A stretch of 46,369 nt of DNA. Origin: Bradyrhizobium sp. (GTDB taxonomy: Bacteria > Pseudomonadota > Alphaproteobacteria > Rhizobiales > Xanthobacteraceae). This document shows, piece after piece, positions 35,366-43,467 of the stretch; position 1 is the stretch's first letter; every line of letters starts with the position of its first letter. Location: the NCBI GenBank assembly GCA_030681365.1, contig JAUXWH010000185.1:1-46369 (forward strand). Direction: 5' to 3'. Both the position numbers and the translations under genes were made by a program. Below the pieces are notes generated by a model that saw only the letters and a program-made list of their open reading frames with translations, searched no databases and had not been told where the DNA came from.

Positions 35366-36805
35366 TCACCCACATCCCATATGTCCCTCAAACCACCGGC
35401 TCAGCGCTCCCTCCAGCGGCCCCCAGGCCCGCGCCAACCCGCCGAACTGCTTCACCCCCTCCCGATACATCCCCCGCAACTCCCGCTCGATCGCGGGCAG
35501 ATCGACACCGACCACCTTTCCCTCGCGCACGATGGTCTGCCCGCCGACCACGACATCGCGCACCAGCGCGGCGTTGCCGCGGGCGAACAATAGCTGCAGC
35601 GGGTCGACCTCCATGATCCGATCGCGGTCGAGGCGGTCGAGGTCGAGCACCACGAAATCGGCGGCGGCGCCCGGCGCGAGTTCGCCGGGACCGGGGGCGC
35701 CGGTGGCGGCGCGGCCGTTGCGGATGACGAGGCTGAAAAATTCGGGGCGAGTCCAGGTGCGCGCGAAGCCGAGGCCGCCATGGGCGAGCTGCACCAGCCG
35801 CATCTCGCGGATTACGTCGTCGTCTTCGTCGAGCGCAAGACCATCGACGCCGACCGCGATGGCGCAGCCGCATCGGTGCGCGGCGGCGATCGGGGCAAGG
35901 CCGGAATGCAGATGCAGGTTGGAGGAGAAATTGGTGACGAGGCGCGCGCCCGACGCGGCGATCATTTCCAGCTCGTCCGGCCGGGCGTGGATGCCATGGG
36001 CCAGCGTCAGCCGGGGTGACAGCAGGCCGATGTCGCGGAGATGGCGCACGACGCCATCGGGGAAATGCCGGTCGGCCCAGGCGCGCTGATAGACGGTCTC
36101 CAGCAGATGCATGTGGACGCGGCGGCCGGTACGCGCGGAATTCTCGGCGATGGCTTCCAAAAGCGGGCGCGAGCACCATTGCACGCCGGCGGGGCCGAAC
36201 TGCACGTCGATCTTCGGCCCTGATATTTCGGCCGCGATAGCCTCCGTCAGCTCGATGTAGTCGAGCGACATCGCGGGGCGGACGAACAGCTGCTCGATGC
36301 TGCTGCGGTCCGCGGCGGAGAGGGCGGACAACACCGGTTCGCTGTCGCCGTAGACCACCGGGTTCTGGTCGCGCACCGCGAGCGCGAAGGCGATGCGGAT
36401 GCCGACGTCGTTGGCGGCGCGCGCGATCTCCTTCGCTTCCTCGATCAGCGGCAGTTTGCCGCTCGGCCTTGTGTAGTGAATCATCATCGCGGCGCAGCCG
36501 GCGCGGGCCGAGCGCGCCATCGCGGCGGCGGCGGCGAGGTACGGGTCGGGCGGGGTGCCCATGGCGGAGCGCAGGATCCAGCTTTCCAAGGGCATATCGA
36601 CGGCGCCGAACGAGGACGCGGTCGGGCGGGCGTGATCGTGGGCGTTGACGAAAGCGGGGAGAATGAAAGTGCGCGGCGCCGGTGTGGGCGCGGAGCCTGG
36701 CGTAATCTCGGTGATGAGGCCGGCGTCGTGCCGCAGCACGACGTTATGGATTGTGCCGCGGTCGGGGCCGGCGAACAGACTGGTTGCTGTTACTTCGGTG
36801 ACCAT
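35366..36805 (-). CDS. Amidohydrolase, ATZ/TRZ-SsnA-like (deaminase-type)
   Basis: About 479 residues from MVTEVTATSLFAGPDRGTIH; AAGGTG lies shortly before this ATG. The frame is open to 36853, but the added residues come from a palindromic repeat. Metal ligands are H56 and H58 in NAHDHARP, later VHMHLLET, LAHGIHA and an Asp in GVDGLALDEDDD. The pattern fits the amidohydrolase group of chlorohydrolases and deaminases acting on N-rings, such as guanine deaminase, SsnA and the s-triazine enzymes. It lies downstream of the NitT/TauT ABC genes on the same strand, which suggests it acts on the imported compound. The substrate is unknown. Confidence 0.85.
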   Translation of the reverse strand: MVTEVTATSLFAGPDRGTIHNVVLRHDAGLITEITPGSAPTPAPRTFILPAFVNAHDHARPTASSFGAVDMPLESWILRSAMGTPPDPYLAAAAAMARSARAGCAAMMIHYTRPSGKLPLIEEAKEIARAANDVGIRIAFALAVRDQNPVVYGDSEPVLSALSAADRSSIEQLFVRPAMSLDYIELTEAIAAEISGPKIDVQFGPAGVQWCSRPLLEAIAENSARTGRRVHMHLLETVYQRAWADRHFPDGVVRHLRDIGLLSPRLTLAHGIHARPDELEMIAASGARLVTNFSSNLHLHSGLAPIAAAHRCGCAIAVGVDGLALDEDDDVIREMRLVQLAHGGLGFARTWTRPEFFSLVIRNGRAATGAPGPGELAPGAAADFVVLDLDRLDRDRIMEVDPLQLLFARGNAALVRDVVVGGQTIVREGKVVGVDLPAIERELRGMYREGVKQFGGLARAWGPLEGALSRWFEGHMGCG

Positions 36806-36820
36806 GATGCACCTTGCCAA

Positions 36821-36917
36821 CTCGTCATGCCCGGGCTTGACCCGGGCATCCATCTCACTTCACAAAAAGCATTCTTCGAAGAAGATGGATGGCCGGGTCA
36901 AGCCCGGCCATGACGAG
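36821..36917. repeat. Dispersed palindromic repeat, family D
   Basis: The ends CTCGTCATGCCCGGGCTTGA and TCAAGCCCGGCCATGACGAG are inverted. It lies between the binding-protein gene and the amidohydrolase gene, and its coding shadow MDARVKPGHDE appears as a false N-terminal extension of the amidohydrolase. Confidence 0.85.
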
Positions 36918-36947
36918 AACGGGAGTCCTCCCGCGTCGGTTCTTCCT

Positions 36948-37973
36948 TCAATTCGCCGTATACACCAGCTCCCGCTCGGCGCGCGGCGGCAGGAATTCGC
37001 GTGAAAACACTTCCGCCGGTGCCGGCGCGCGGGCGAGCTGATAGCCTTCGACCACGATGCCGATGGCGCGGGCCATGCGGTCGTCCTTGACGTCGCCGAC
37101 GCCGATCTCCTTCATCTCGGGCGAGACGATCAGTTTTTCGTAGGAGAATTGCAGGCGGCGTTTTTCGACCTCGGCATTGATCATGTTGTCGAAGGCGACC
37201 GTCGCCTTCATGCCGGCGTTCTGGTCCTTGGCCACCGCGATCACCGCCTTGTTGACGGCGCGGACCAGGCCCGCCACCGCCTTCGGGTTCGACGCCAGCA
37301 GCTTCTTCGACACCATCATGCCGTTGGAATAGAGATCGAGGCCGTAATCGCCGAACGAGAACCAGTTGAAATCCTTGTCGGGGTCCTGCCGGTTCAGCAC
37401 CAGGTTGAAATAGCTGGTGATGTTGAACACCAGCGCGCCGTCGATGTCGCCCTTGATCAGCATCGGCTCCTGCAGGTTCGGCGCCATGTTGGAGATCTTG
37501 ATCTTGGCGTTGTCCAGCCCGTTCTTGCGGGCGAACACCGGCAACAGCCGCGTGGTCGGCGTGCCCTGCGCGCCGCCCAGCGTGTGCGTTTCGAAATCCT
37601 TGATGGTCTTGATGCCGCCGCTCTTCTTGGAAACGATCGCGAATGGCGGCTGGTTCCAGATCATGTAGACCATCACAGGCGCTTCCGCCGGCCGGGTCGA
37701 GGCGTTCTGGATGATGGCGTTCATGTCGCCGAACCCGGCATCATAGGCGCCGGACATCACCCGCGTTACCGTCGCGCCCGAGCCTTCGCCCTGGTCGATC
37801 ACGACGTTGAGGCCTTCCGCCTTGAAGAATCCGTTGTCCCTGGCATAGAAGAACGCGGCGTCGCTGCCCTGCGTCTTCCAGCCCAGCGTGAATTTTATGG
37901 TGGTTTCCTGTGCCGCGGCGGTGCCTGCGAACAGGAGCATTCCAAGCAGTGCGGCGCTTGATCTCTTCAGCAT
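36948..37973 (-). CDS. ABC transporter substrate-binding protein, NitT/TauT (SsuA/THI5-like)
   Basis: A 341-residue periplasmic binding protein. The signal peptide MLKRSSAALLGMLLFAGTAA is cut before QETTIKF. Then FTLGWKTQGSDAAFFYARDN and GFFKAEGLNVVIDQGEGSGA fit the THI5/SsuA family, whose members bind pyrimidines, sulfonates, nitrate and other small anions or heterocycles. GAGGAG lies upstream of the ATG. It is the third gene of an ATPase-permease-binding-protein operon. Amidohydrolases at both ends of the cluster suggest a nitrogen heterocycle as ligand, which is inference. Confidence 0.88.
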   Translation of the reverse strand: MLKRSSAALLGMLLFAGTAAAQETTIKFTLGWKTQGSDAAFFYARDNGFFKAEGLNVVIDQGEGSGATVTRVMSGAYDAGFGDMNAIIQNASTRPAEAPVMVYMIWNQPPFAIVSKKSGGIKTIKDFETHTLGGAQGTPTTRLLPVFARKNGLDNAKIKISNMAPNLQEPMLIKGDIDGALVFNITSYFNLVLNRQDPDKDFNWFSFGDYGLDLYSNGMMVSKKLLASNPKAVAGLVRAVNKAVIAVAKDQNAGMKATVAFDNMINAEVEKRRLQFSYEKLIVSPEMKEIGVGDVKDDRMARAIGIVVEGYQLARAPAPAEVFSREFLPPRAERELVYTAN

Positions 37974-37995
37974 GTCGATCTCCTCAAATGAGCGA

Positions 37996-38772
37996 TTACG
38001 TGGTGATCAGGTCGTTCTTGCGGGTGGCCCAGCCGGTGACACGGCCCTCGATGACGGCGAAGATGGCGTAGAGCGCGACGCCCAATGCTGCGAGCACGAA
38101 CAGGCCGGCGAACACCAGGGGGACGTTGAAATTCGACGACGCGGTCATCATGACGTTGCCGATGCCGCGGTTGGAGGCGACGGTCTCCGACAGCACCGCG
38201 CCGACGAAGGCGTAGGAGATCGCGACCTTCAACGAGGCGAAGAAGAACGGCATGGTGCGGGGCAGGCCGACATTCCACAGGATGTCGAACTTGGTGGCGC
38301 CGAGCGCCTTCAGCACATCTTCCAGTTCGGGTTCGGTGGTGGCCAGGCCCGTCGCGATGTTGACCACGATCGGGAAGAAGCAGATCGACAGCGCGGTCAG
38401 CACCGCCGGCACCGAGCCGGAGCCGAACCACAGCACGAAGATCGGCACCAGCGCCACTTTGGGAATCGAGGAGAAGCCGACCAGCAGCGGGTAGGCCGTG
38501 TCATACGCGGTCTTCGACACCCCGATGATGGCGCCGAGCACCACGCCGAGCACCACGCCCAGCACGAAACCGATCATGGTGGTGGCCAGCGTCTGCAATA
38601 TATGCGGCCACAGCAGCGGGAATTTTTCGATCAGGGTGACGATGATCTGCGAAGGGCGCGGCAGCACCAGGTCGGACATGCCGGTGATCAAACAAAACAG
38701 TTCCCAGCCGACGAAGAACAGCACGATCAATCCGATCGACCAGGCCTTTTGGCGGTAATCGAGCTCAGGCAT
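37996..38772 (-). CDS. ABC transporter permease, NitT/TauT type
   Basis: A 258-residue membrane protein with about six membrane segments. The ATPase contact loop (EAA motif) is ALGATKFDILWNVGLPRTMP, and SSIPKVALVPIFVLWFGSGS is typical of the SsuC/TauC permeases. It overlaps the end of the ATPase gene by eight bases (ATGCCTGA) and the binding-protein gene follows after 22 bases, so all three are co-translated. It forms the membrane channel of the importer. Confidence 0.92.
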   Translation of the reverse strand: MPELDYRQKAWSIGLIVLFFVGWELFCLITGMSDLVLPRPSQIIVTLIEKFPLLWPHILQTLATTMIGFVLGVVLGVVLGAIIGVSKTAYDTAYPLLVGFSSIPKVALVPIFVLWFGSGSVPAVLTALSICFFPIVVNIATGLATTEPELEDVLKALGATKFDILWNVGLPRTMPFFFASLKVAISYAFVGAVLSETVASNRGIGNVMMTASSNFNVPLVFAGLFVLAALGVALYAIFAVIEGRVTGWATRKNDLITT

Positions 38773-39655
38773 CGCTCGCCACTCCTTCCGGTTTGGCCGC
38801 GCCGTGCTCGCCGACGATAAATTCGCGCAGGCGCTGGTTCAGCGCGACGAACTCCGGCTCGAAGGTCATCGCCACGGTGCGCGGACGCGCGAAGGCGACG
38901 TGACGATCATCGAGGATGCGGCCCGGCCGCGCGCTCATCACGCAGATGCGGCTGGCGAGGAAACCCGCCTCGCGCAGATCGTGGGTCACCAGCAGCACGG
39001 TCGGCCGGTGCAGGATCCAGAGCTCCTGCAGGATCGACCACAGTTCTTCCCGCGTGAACTGGTCGAGCGCGCCGAACGGCTCGTCGAGCAGCAGCATGCG
39101 CGGCTCGTGGATCAGCGCGCGGCACAGATTGGCCCGCTGCAGCATGCCGCCGGAGAGCTGCCACGGAAAGCGGCGGCCGAAACCCTTCAGGCCGACCTGT
39201 TCGAGCAGCGCATTGGCCTTGTCGCGGAATGTGGTGCGCTTGAGTTTGGCGAATTGCGAACGATAGGGCTCGACGATCTTCAGTGGCAGCATGATGTTCT
39301 GCTCGATCGTCAGCCACGGCAGCATGGTCGGATTCTGGAACGCCATGCCGATCCGCAGTGCTTTCGCCGCGACCTCGCGGCCGCCGAGGATGACGACGCC
39401 GGTCGAGGGCTGCACCAGCCCCGCCACCAGCCGCAGGATGGTCGACTTGCCGCAGCCTGACGGTCCGACCAGGGCGACGAACTCGCCGTCGCCGATCTTC
39501 AGGCTGGTGGTGGAAAGCGCGGGCACGGCGCGGTCGCCGCGGCCGAAGGTGACCGAGACGTCCGACAGTTCGATCGCGACCGGCGCTTTTTGGTCGCCGG
39601 AATCGGATGAAACGGGGCTGCCGGCGAAGGCAGGGCTTGGCTGCATGCGCATCAT
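38765..39655 (-). CDS. ABC transporter ATP-binding protein, NitT/TauT type
   Basis: About 296 residues from MMRMQPSPAFAGSPVSSD; the exact start is uncertain (39655, 39652 or 39646), and the frame's TTG at 39673 overlaps a proposed operator. Walker A is GPSGCGKST, the Q-loop is in GMAFQNPTMLPW, the signature is LSGGMLQRANLCRAL, Walker B is MLLLDEPFGALD and the switch His is in VTHDLREA. This is the SsuB/TauB group. It is the first gene of the importer operon and shares a 200-base divergent control region with the GntR-type regulator. Confidence 0.9.
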   Translation of the reverse strand: MMRMQPSPAFAGSPVSSDSGDQKAPVAIELSDVSVTFGRGDRAVPALSTTSLKIGDGEFVALVGPSGCGKSTILRLVAGLVQPSTGVVILGGREVAAKALRIGMAFQNPTMLPWLTIEQNIMLPLKIVEPYRSQFAKLKRTTFRDKANALLEQVGLKGFGRRFPWQLSGGMLQRANLCRALIHEPRMLLLDEPFGALDQFTREELWSILQELWILHRPTVLLVTHDLREAGFLASRICVMSARPGRILDDRHVAFARPRTVAMTFEPEFVALNQRLREFIVGEHGAAKPEGVASDA

Positions 39656-39663
39656 GAAACGAA

Positions 39664-39673
39664 GTGCATGCAA
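39664..39673. promoter_or_regulatory. Proposed GntR operator, site 1
   Basis: GTGCATGCAA, a near-palindrome just upstream of the importer ATPase start. The same ten bases occur at 39767-39776 and, inverted, at 41206-41215. Binding by the adjacent GntR-family protein is inferred. Confidence 0.5.
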
Positions 39674-39766
39674 GCGGGATGCCAGCGGTTTTCGGCTGTT
39701 TCCCCGGGTGATCGCCGGGAAGCGGGGCCGTGCGGCGGATTCAAATTAGGCAATCGGTGCAACAAA

Positions 39767-39776
39767 GTGCATGCAA
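39767..39776. promoter_or_regulatory. Proposed GntR operator, site 2
   Basis: GTGCATGCAA in the centre of the divergent region between the importer operon and the regulator gene. With flanks it reads AAGTGCATGCAATTG, and the AATTGCATGCAC core is identical, inverted, to site 3. Its position suits control of both directions. Confidence 0.55.
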
Positions 39777-39854
39777 TTGAGGCGCTCAGATCGTCAGCGA
39801 ATATGATAAGGAACTGCGCATAGTATAAAGACGCACCGTCTTCAGGATCAGCCC

Positions 39855-40619
39855 ATGGCGCCGCGCGCTGCCGCCAAGACCGCCGAATCGTCCGACAAGG
39901 TCGGCGTCATCTGCCGCGCGCTGCGCCGCGCCATCATCGAGCAGGCGCTGGAGCCCGGCGCCAAATTGCCGGAGGATTCGCTCGGCGAAAGGTTCGGCGT
40001 CAGCCGCACCATCGCGCGGCACGCGCTGGGCCAACTCGCCGCCGAAGGCCTGGTCGAACTGCGCCGCAACCGCATCGCCGTGGTGGCGACGCCGAGCTGG
40101 CAGGAAGCCCGCGACGCGTTCGACATCCGGATCGAACTCGAGCGCCTCGTCGTGCGTCAGCTCGCCGGCAAACTGACCAAGGCGCAGGTCGCGGCCCTCA
40201 ACGCCCATGTCGACGCCGAGGATTCTTCGCGCGGCGGCAGCGATGCGGTGTCGATCAGGCTCGCCACCGAATTTCATATCCTGCTCGCCAGCATGACCAA
40301 CAGCCCGATCCTGGTGCGCTACGTCAGCGAGGTGGCCTATCGCTGCTGCCTGACGCTGTCGCTCTACAGCCGCCCGCATTCGTCGGAATGCGGCGTCACC
40401 GAACATCGCGCGATCATCGCCGCGCTGGTGAAAGGCGACGGGCCTAAGGTGATGGAGCTGATGCACAGCCATCTCGATTCGGTCGCCACCCGCGCCCTGG
40501 TAGCGCCAACGCCGCAGCGCGGCCGCGATTTGCTGGATATTCTGGCGCCCTATGCCGAGGAAGATGGGGCCGACCGCGTGGTGAAGCTGGCGAAGGTTGT
40601 GCGGGGGCGGACGCGGTAG
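39855..40619 (+). CDS. GntR-family transcription regulator with FCD domain
   Basis: A 254-residue regulator. The N-terminal winged helix (about 15-80) has ICRALRRAIIEQALEPGAKL and FGVSRTIARHALGQLAAEGL. The C-terminal FCD ligand domain has AFDIRIELERLVVRQLAG, EFHILLAS, GVTEHRAIIAAL and MHSHLDSVATRAL, with the Asp/His set that binds a metal near the effector. FCD regulators usually repress catabolic or uptake genes until a small acid or related effector binds. It lies between the importer operon (divergent) and the SnoaL and CodA-like genes. Three GTGCATGCAA-type sites near these promoters are its likely operators. Confidence 0.9.
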   Translation: MAPRAAAKTAESSDKVGVICRALRRAIIEQALEPGAKLPEDSLGERFGVSRTIARHALGQLAAEGLVELRRNRIAVVATPSWQEARDAFDIRIELERLVVRQLAGKLTKAQVAALNAHVDAEDSSRGGSDAVSIRLATEFHILLASMTNSPILVRYVSEVAYRCCLTLSLYSRPHSSECGVTEHRAIIAALVKGDGPKVMELMHSHLDSVATRALVAPTPQRGRDLLDILAPYAEEDGADRVVKLAKVVRGRTR

Positions 40620-40627
40620 TTGAAGCC

Positions 40628-40728
40628 GTCATTCCGGGGCGCGCGTTAGCGCGAACCCGGAATCTCGAGATCGTACACTCATCGCTCAAGATTCCGGGTT
40701 CGATGCTTCGCATCGCCCCGGAATGACG
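40628..40728. repeat. Dispersed palindromic repeat, family B, copy 2
   Basis: The ends CGTCATTCCGGGGCG and CGCCCCGGAATGACG and the inner AACCCGGAATCTCGAGAT match copy 1 (14232-14315). It separates the convergent regulator and SnoaL-like genes and may help end transcription. Confidence 0.85.
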
Positions 40729-40740
40729 ATGAACCTTTCG

Positions 40741-41160
40741 CTACGCCTCGATCCCGCGCTTCACCAGGATCCGCTCCGCGCTGTCGTTCCACACGTCCAT
40801 CTTGACGATGAACCCGTCCCGCACCACGAAGCGGTCGACATAGCGGTTGCCCTCGAACGCCGTGCCGTCGATCCATTCGCCGTACAGCGTGCCCACCGAA
40901 TAGACCACGGTCTCGTCAGCGCCGGGACACACGTCGAAACGGTCCATCTTCTTCTTCACCCAGCGATAGCGCGCGGCGTTGAAACCGGTCGGCCCGCGCG
41001 GGTGGTCGAATTCGCGCCCGCCCGTAAACGTGATGATGGTGCCGGGCTTCATAAAGGCCGCCGCGGCGTCGGGATCGGGGATCATCGACGCCGTCAGATA
41101 CGCCTCGACGATTTCGGCGTCGCTCGGCCTTTTCGGTTCGGTCTTGGCGGCAATGGACAT
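40741..41160 (-). CDS. SnoaL-like / nuclear transport factor 2-fold protein
   Basis: A 139-residue protein from MSIAAKTEPKRPSDAEIVEA; AGGAGAG lies eight bases before this ATG. AYLTASMIPDPDAAAAFMKP, then TGFNAARYRWVKKKMDRFDV and RYVDRFVVRDGFIVKMDVWN, fit the cone-shaped NTF2-like fold (SnoaL group), which includes isomerases, hydratases, dehydratases and ligand-binding proteins. It is divergent from the CodA-like gene, with a proposed GntR operator in the shared 135-base control region. I infer that it handles an intermediate of the same pathway. No catalytic residues can be named. Confidence 0.78.
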   Translation of the reverse strand: MSIAAKTEPKRPSDAEIVEAYLTASMIPDPDAAAAFMKPGTIITFTGGREFDHPRGPTGFNAARYRWVKKKMDRFDVCPGADETVVYSVGTLYGEWIDGTAFEGNRYVDRFVVRDGFIVKMDVWNDSAERILVKRGIEA

Positions 41161-41205
41161 TGTTGGTCTCTCCTGATTGCAAAATACTACAATCCGGCAC
41201 TCAAA

Positions 41206-41215
41206 TTGCATGCAC
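41206..41215. promoter_or_regulatory. Proposed GntR operator, site 3
   Basis: TTGCATGCAC, the inverse of sites 1 and 2, between the divergent SnoaL-like and CodA-like genes. The 12-base core AATTGCATGCAC is exact with site 2. It would let one regulator control both gene pairs. Confidence 0.55.
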
Positions 41216-41295
41216 ATAATTTGAACAATCCGTGCTCAGCCTGCACACAATCTGGAGCTGCTCTTGCCCCGCGCCTTCGCTAGTTTGTCCGCCCG

Positions 41296-42534
41296 ATGAC
41301 CGCCAAAACCGCCTTCGACCTGATCTTCCGCCGCGCGGTGACGCCGGCTTTCGCCACGCCTGTCGACATCGGCGTCTCCGCCGGCCGGATCGCCGCGGTC
41401 GCGCCGCGGCTGGAAGCGGAAGCCCGCGAAATCCATCTCGACGGCAAACTCGTGCTTTCAGGCTTCGTCGACACCCACATCCACCTCGACAAGGCCTGCC
41501 TGCTCGGCCGCTGCGGCCATCACCACGGCAGCGTCACCGAGGCCATCCAGGCGGTCGCCGCCATGAAGCGCGATTTTACGGCCGAGGACGTCTATGCGCG
41601 CGGCGCCAAAGTGCTGGAGCGCGCGATTCTGGCCGGCACCACGCGGATGCGTACCCATGTCGAGATCGATCCGCGCATCGGCTTGCGCGGTTTCGAGGCG
41701 ATCAAGGCGCTGAAGCGCGATTACGCCTGGGCGATCGATCTCCAGGTCTGCGTGTTTCCGCAGGAAGGCCTGACCAACGATCCCGGCGCCGAGGAGCTGT
41801 TGGTCGCTTCCTTGCGCGATGGCGGTGAGGCGATCGGCGGCTGCCCCTATATGGACACCGACCCGATGGCGCATCTGGAAAAACTGTTCGACCTCGCCCA
41901 GGCGTTCGACGTCGACGTCGACCTGCATCTCGATTTCGACCTCGATCCTTCATGGTGGCATCTCGACGAGGTCTGCCGGCAGGCCGAGCGCCGCAACTTG
42001 CAGGGCCGCGTCGCCATCGGGCACGCCACCAAACTGTCGGCGCTGCCGCCGGCCGAATTCGACGCCGCCGCGGCCAGGCTGGCGCGCGCCGGCGTCGCCG
42101 TCACCGTGCTGCCCGCCACCGACCTCTATCTGATGGGCCGCGAGGCCACCCACCTCGTGCCGCGCGGCCTCACTTTGGCGCACAAGCTGGTCGAACACGG
42201 CGTCGTCTGCTCGGTAGCCACCAACAACGTGCAAAATCCCTTCACCCCGTTCGGCGACGCCTCCCTGCTGCGGATGGCGAACTTCTATGCCAACGTCGCG
42301 CAGGCCAGCGTGGGCGAATTCGACGCCTGCCTCGACCTGGTGACGAAGCTGCCCGCGCGCCTGATGAATCTGCGTGACTACGGCATCGCGCCCGGCAACT
42401 CCGCCGACCTCATCGTGCTCGACACCGCGAGCGGGGCCGGCGCCATCGCCGAACTGCCCGACGTGCTGATGGGCTTCAAGCACGGCCGGCAGGTGTTCGA
42501 GCGGCAGAGGGCGGTGCTGATGCGGCCGGGGTGA
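41296..42534 (+). CDS. CodA-like amidohydrolase with altered catalytic residues
   Basis: A 412-residue protein that aligns by eye over its length with E. coli cytosine deaminase CodA. Matching features are FVDTHIHLDKACL (H61, H63), VFPQEGL (Q156), H211 in LHLDFDLDP, H243 in GHATKLSAL, and the end LMNLRDYGIAPGNSADLIVL. Two residues essential in CodA differ: Glu217 is replaced by F214 and Asp313 by N310 (VATNNVQNPF). It is thus probably not a cytosine deaminase. The neighbours (NitT/TauT importer, GntR regulator, SnoaL-like protein, another amidohydrolase) suggest nitrogen-compound catabolism. No clear ribosome-binding site precedes the ATG. Confidence 0.85.
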   Translation: MTAKTAFDLIFRRAVTPAFATPVDIGVSAGRIAAVAPRLEAEAREIHLDGKLVLSGFVDTHIHLDKACLLGRCGHHHGSVTEAIQAVAAMKRDFTAEDVYARGAKVLERAILAGTTRMRTHVEIDPRIGLRGFEAIKALKRDYAWAIDLQVCVFPQEGLTNDPGAEELLVASLRDGGEAIGGCPYMDTDPMAHLEKLFDLAQAFDVDVDLHLDFDLDPSWWHLDEVCRQAERRNLQGRVAIGHATKLSALPPAEFDAAAARLARAGVAVTVLPATDLYLMGREATHLVPRGLTLAHKLVEHGVVCSVATNNVQNPFTPFGDASLLRMANFYANVAQASVGEFDACLDLVTKLPARLMNLRDYGIAPGNSADLIVLDTASGAGAIAELPDVLMGFKHGRQVFERQRAVLMRPG

Positions 42535-42871
42535 GGCGCAAATCTCTCAACGTCGTTCCTGCGAAAGCAGGAACCCATGATCCCGGACGCCAGTTGTTGC
42601 CCCATCTACGAGGCCACGACGATGGAGAATTTTCTTCTCCTGCCTCCGGCGTCGTGCAGTAAAAGTGCTGCATTCCCAAGTACTTCCTTACTGTACATGG
42701 GGTTGTTTTCGACTTTTTTTGTTTTGGCCCCCGCCACGCGCCCCCCTGTGGCTCGCTTTGACGGGTGCGGGCCCTTCATCCCCGCGCACGCCCCAAACGA
42801 AAACGGCCGGGTCTTTCGACCCGGCCGTTCCAAATTCCAGTTCGCTCGATCAGGCTTTCGCTAGCGACCGC
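42535..42871. other. Gap of 337 bases between CodA-like gene and rpmB
   Basis: It contains a perfect hairpin GTTCCTGC-GAAA-GCAGGAAC (42555-42574) after the CodA-like gene, a structured AT-richer stretch (about 42606-42720), and the rpmB terminator. No confident gene is seen; a minus-strand frame ending SKEVLGNAALLLHDAGG is probably part of a dispersed element. Confidence 0.5.
42792..42829 (-). terminator. Rho-independent terminator of rpmB
   Basis: On the minus strand AACGGCCGGGTC-GAAA-GACCCGGCCGTT forms a perfect 12-base stem with a four-base loop, followed by TTCGTTT. It starts about 40 bases after the rpmB stop, the expected position. Confidence 0.88.
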
Positions 42872-43183
42872 TCAGCTCGCCGCGGCTTCCGGTGCGGCTG
42901 TGGTTGCGATCTTCTTTTCGATCGCCTTCTTCAGGAGCAGCGCCTTCGGCGACAGTTCGGGGCCCTTGGCCTTCAGCATGAAGGCGTCGAAGCCGCCGCG
43001 GTGGTCGACCGACTTGATGGCGTTGGTCGAGACGCGCAGGCGCACGTTGCGGCCGAGCGCGTCCGAGATGAAGGTGACGTTGCACAGGTTCGGCAGGAAC
43101 CGGCGCTTGGTCTTGATGTTGGAGTGGCTCACCTTGTTGCCCACCATGGGGCCCTTGGCCGTCAGTTCGCAGCGCCGGGACAT
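42872..43183 (-). CDS. rpmB: 50S ribosomal protein L28
   Basis: A 103-residue protein starting [20 protein letters not shown] with [16 protein letters not shown], the standard L28 N-terminus. Then [20 protein letters not shown], typical of alphaproteobacterial L28, and an Ala/Lys-rich tail. It is part of the large ribosomal subunit. The longer frame to 43393 is rejected because L28 proteins begin at this methionine; AGAGG lies about 12 bases upstream. A strong terminator follows. It is divergent from the DUF3108 gene. Confidence 0.96.
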   Translation of the reverse strand: MSRRCELTAKGPMVGNKVSHSNIKTKRRFLPNLCNVTFISDALGRNVRLRVSTNAIKSVDHRGGFDAFMLKAKGPELSPKALLLKKAIEKKIATTAAPEAAAS

Positions 43184-43467
43184 CTTGCAAAATCCTCTTC
43201 CATCCCCGACCCATCCGTCAGCCCTTGGAGGCGCGGCGCGGGGGTTCGAATTCACGTCCATTTCAGGAACCGCGGACGTATAGGGGCAGAGCGGCGGGGC
43301 GTCAAGGTTTTGCAGGGTTTTGCCCGCGCGAAAGACCGGCAAAACCGGCCGGAAGGGCTTGTTCGCACAGGCGTTAGGGCGTTTCGCCATCATATAAACG
43401 GCGTATTCGCCGCCGACATCAGGGGCTCCGGGCGCGGATGCATTGTTTGCCGGATATTTTGGCCTAA

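Noticed and set aside
43235..43255. GGGGTTCGAATTC, resembling the T-loop of a tRNA
   Set aside because: No acceptor, D or anticodon stems can be formed around it.
43184..43393. Extended start of L28 at 43393
   Set aside because: L28 proteins begin with [11 protein letters not shown] sequence; the extra residues are Pro/Arg-rich leader.
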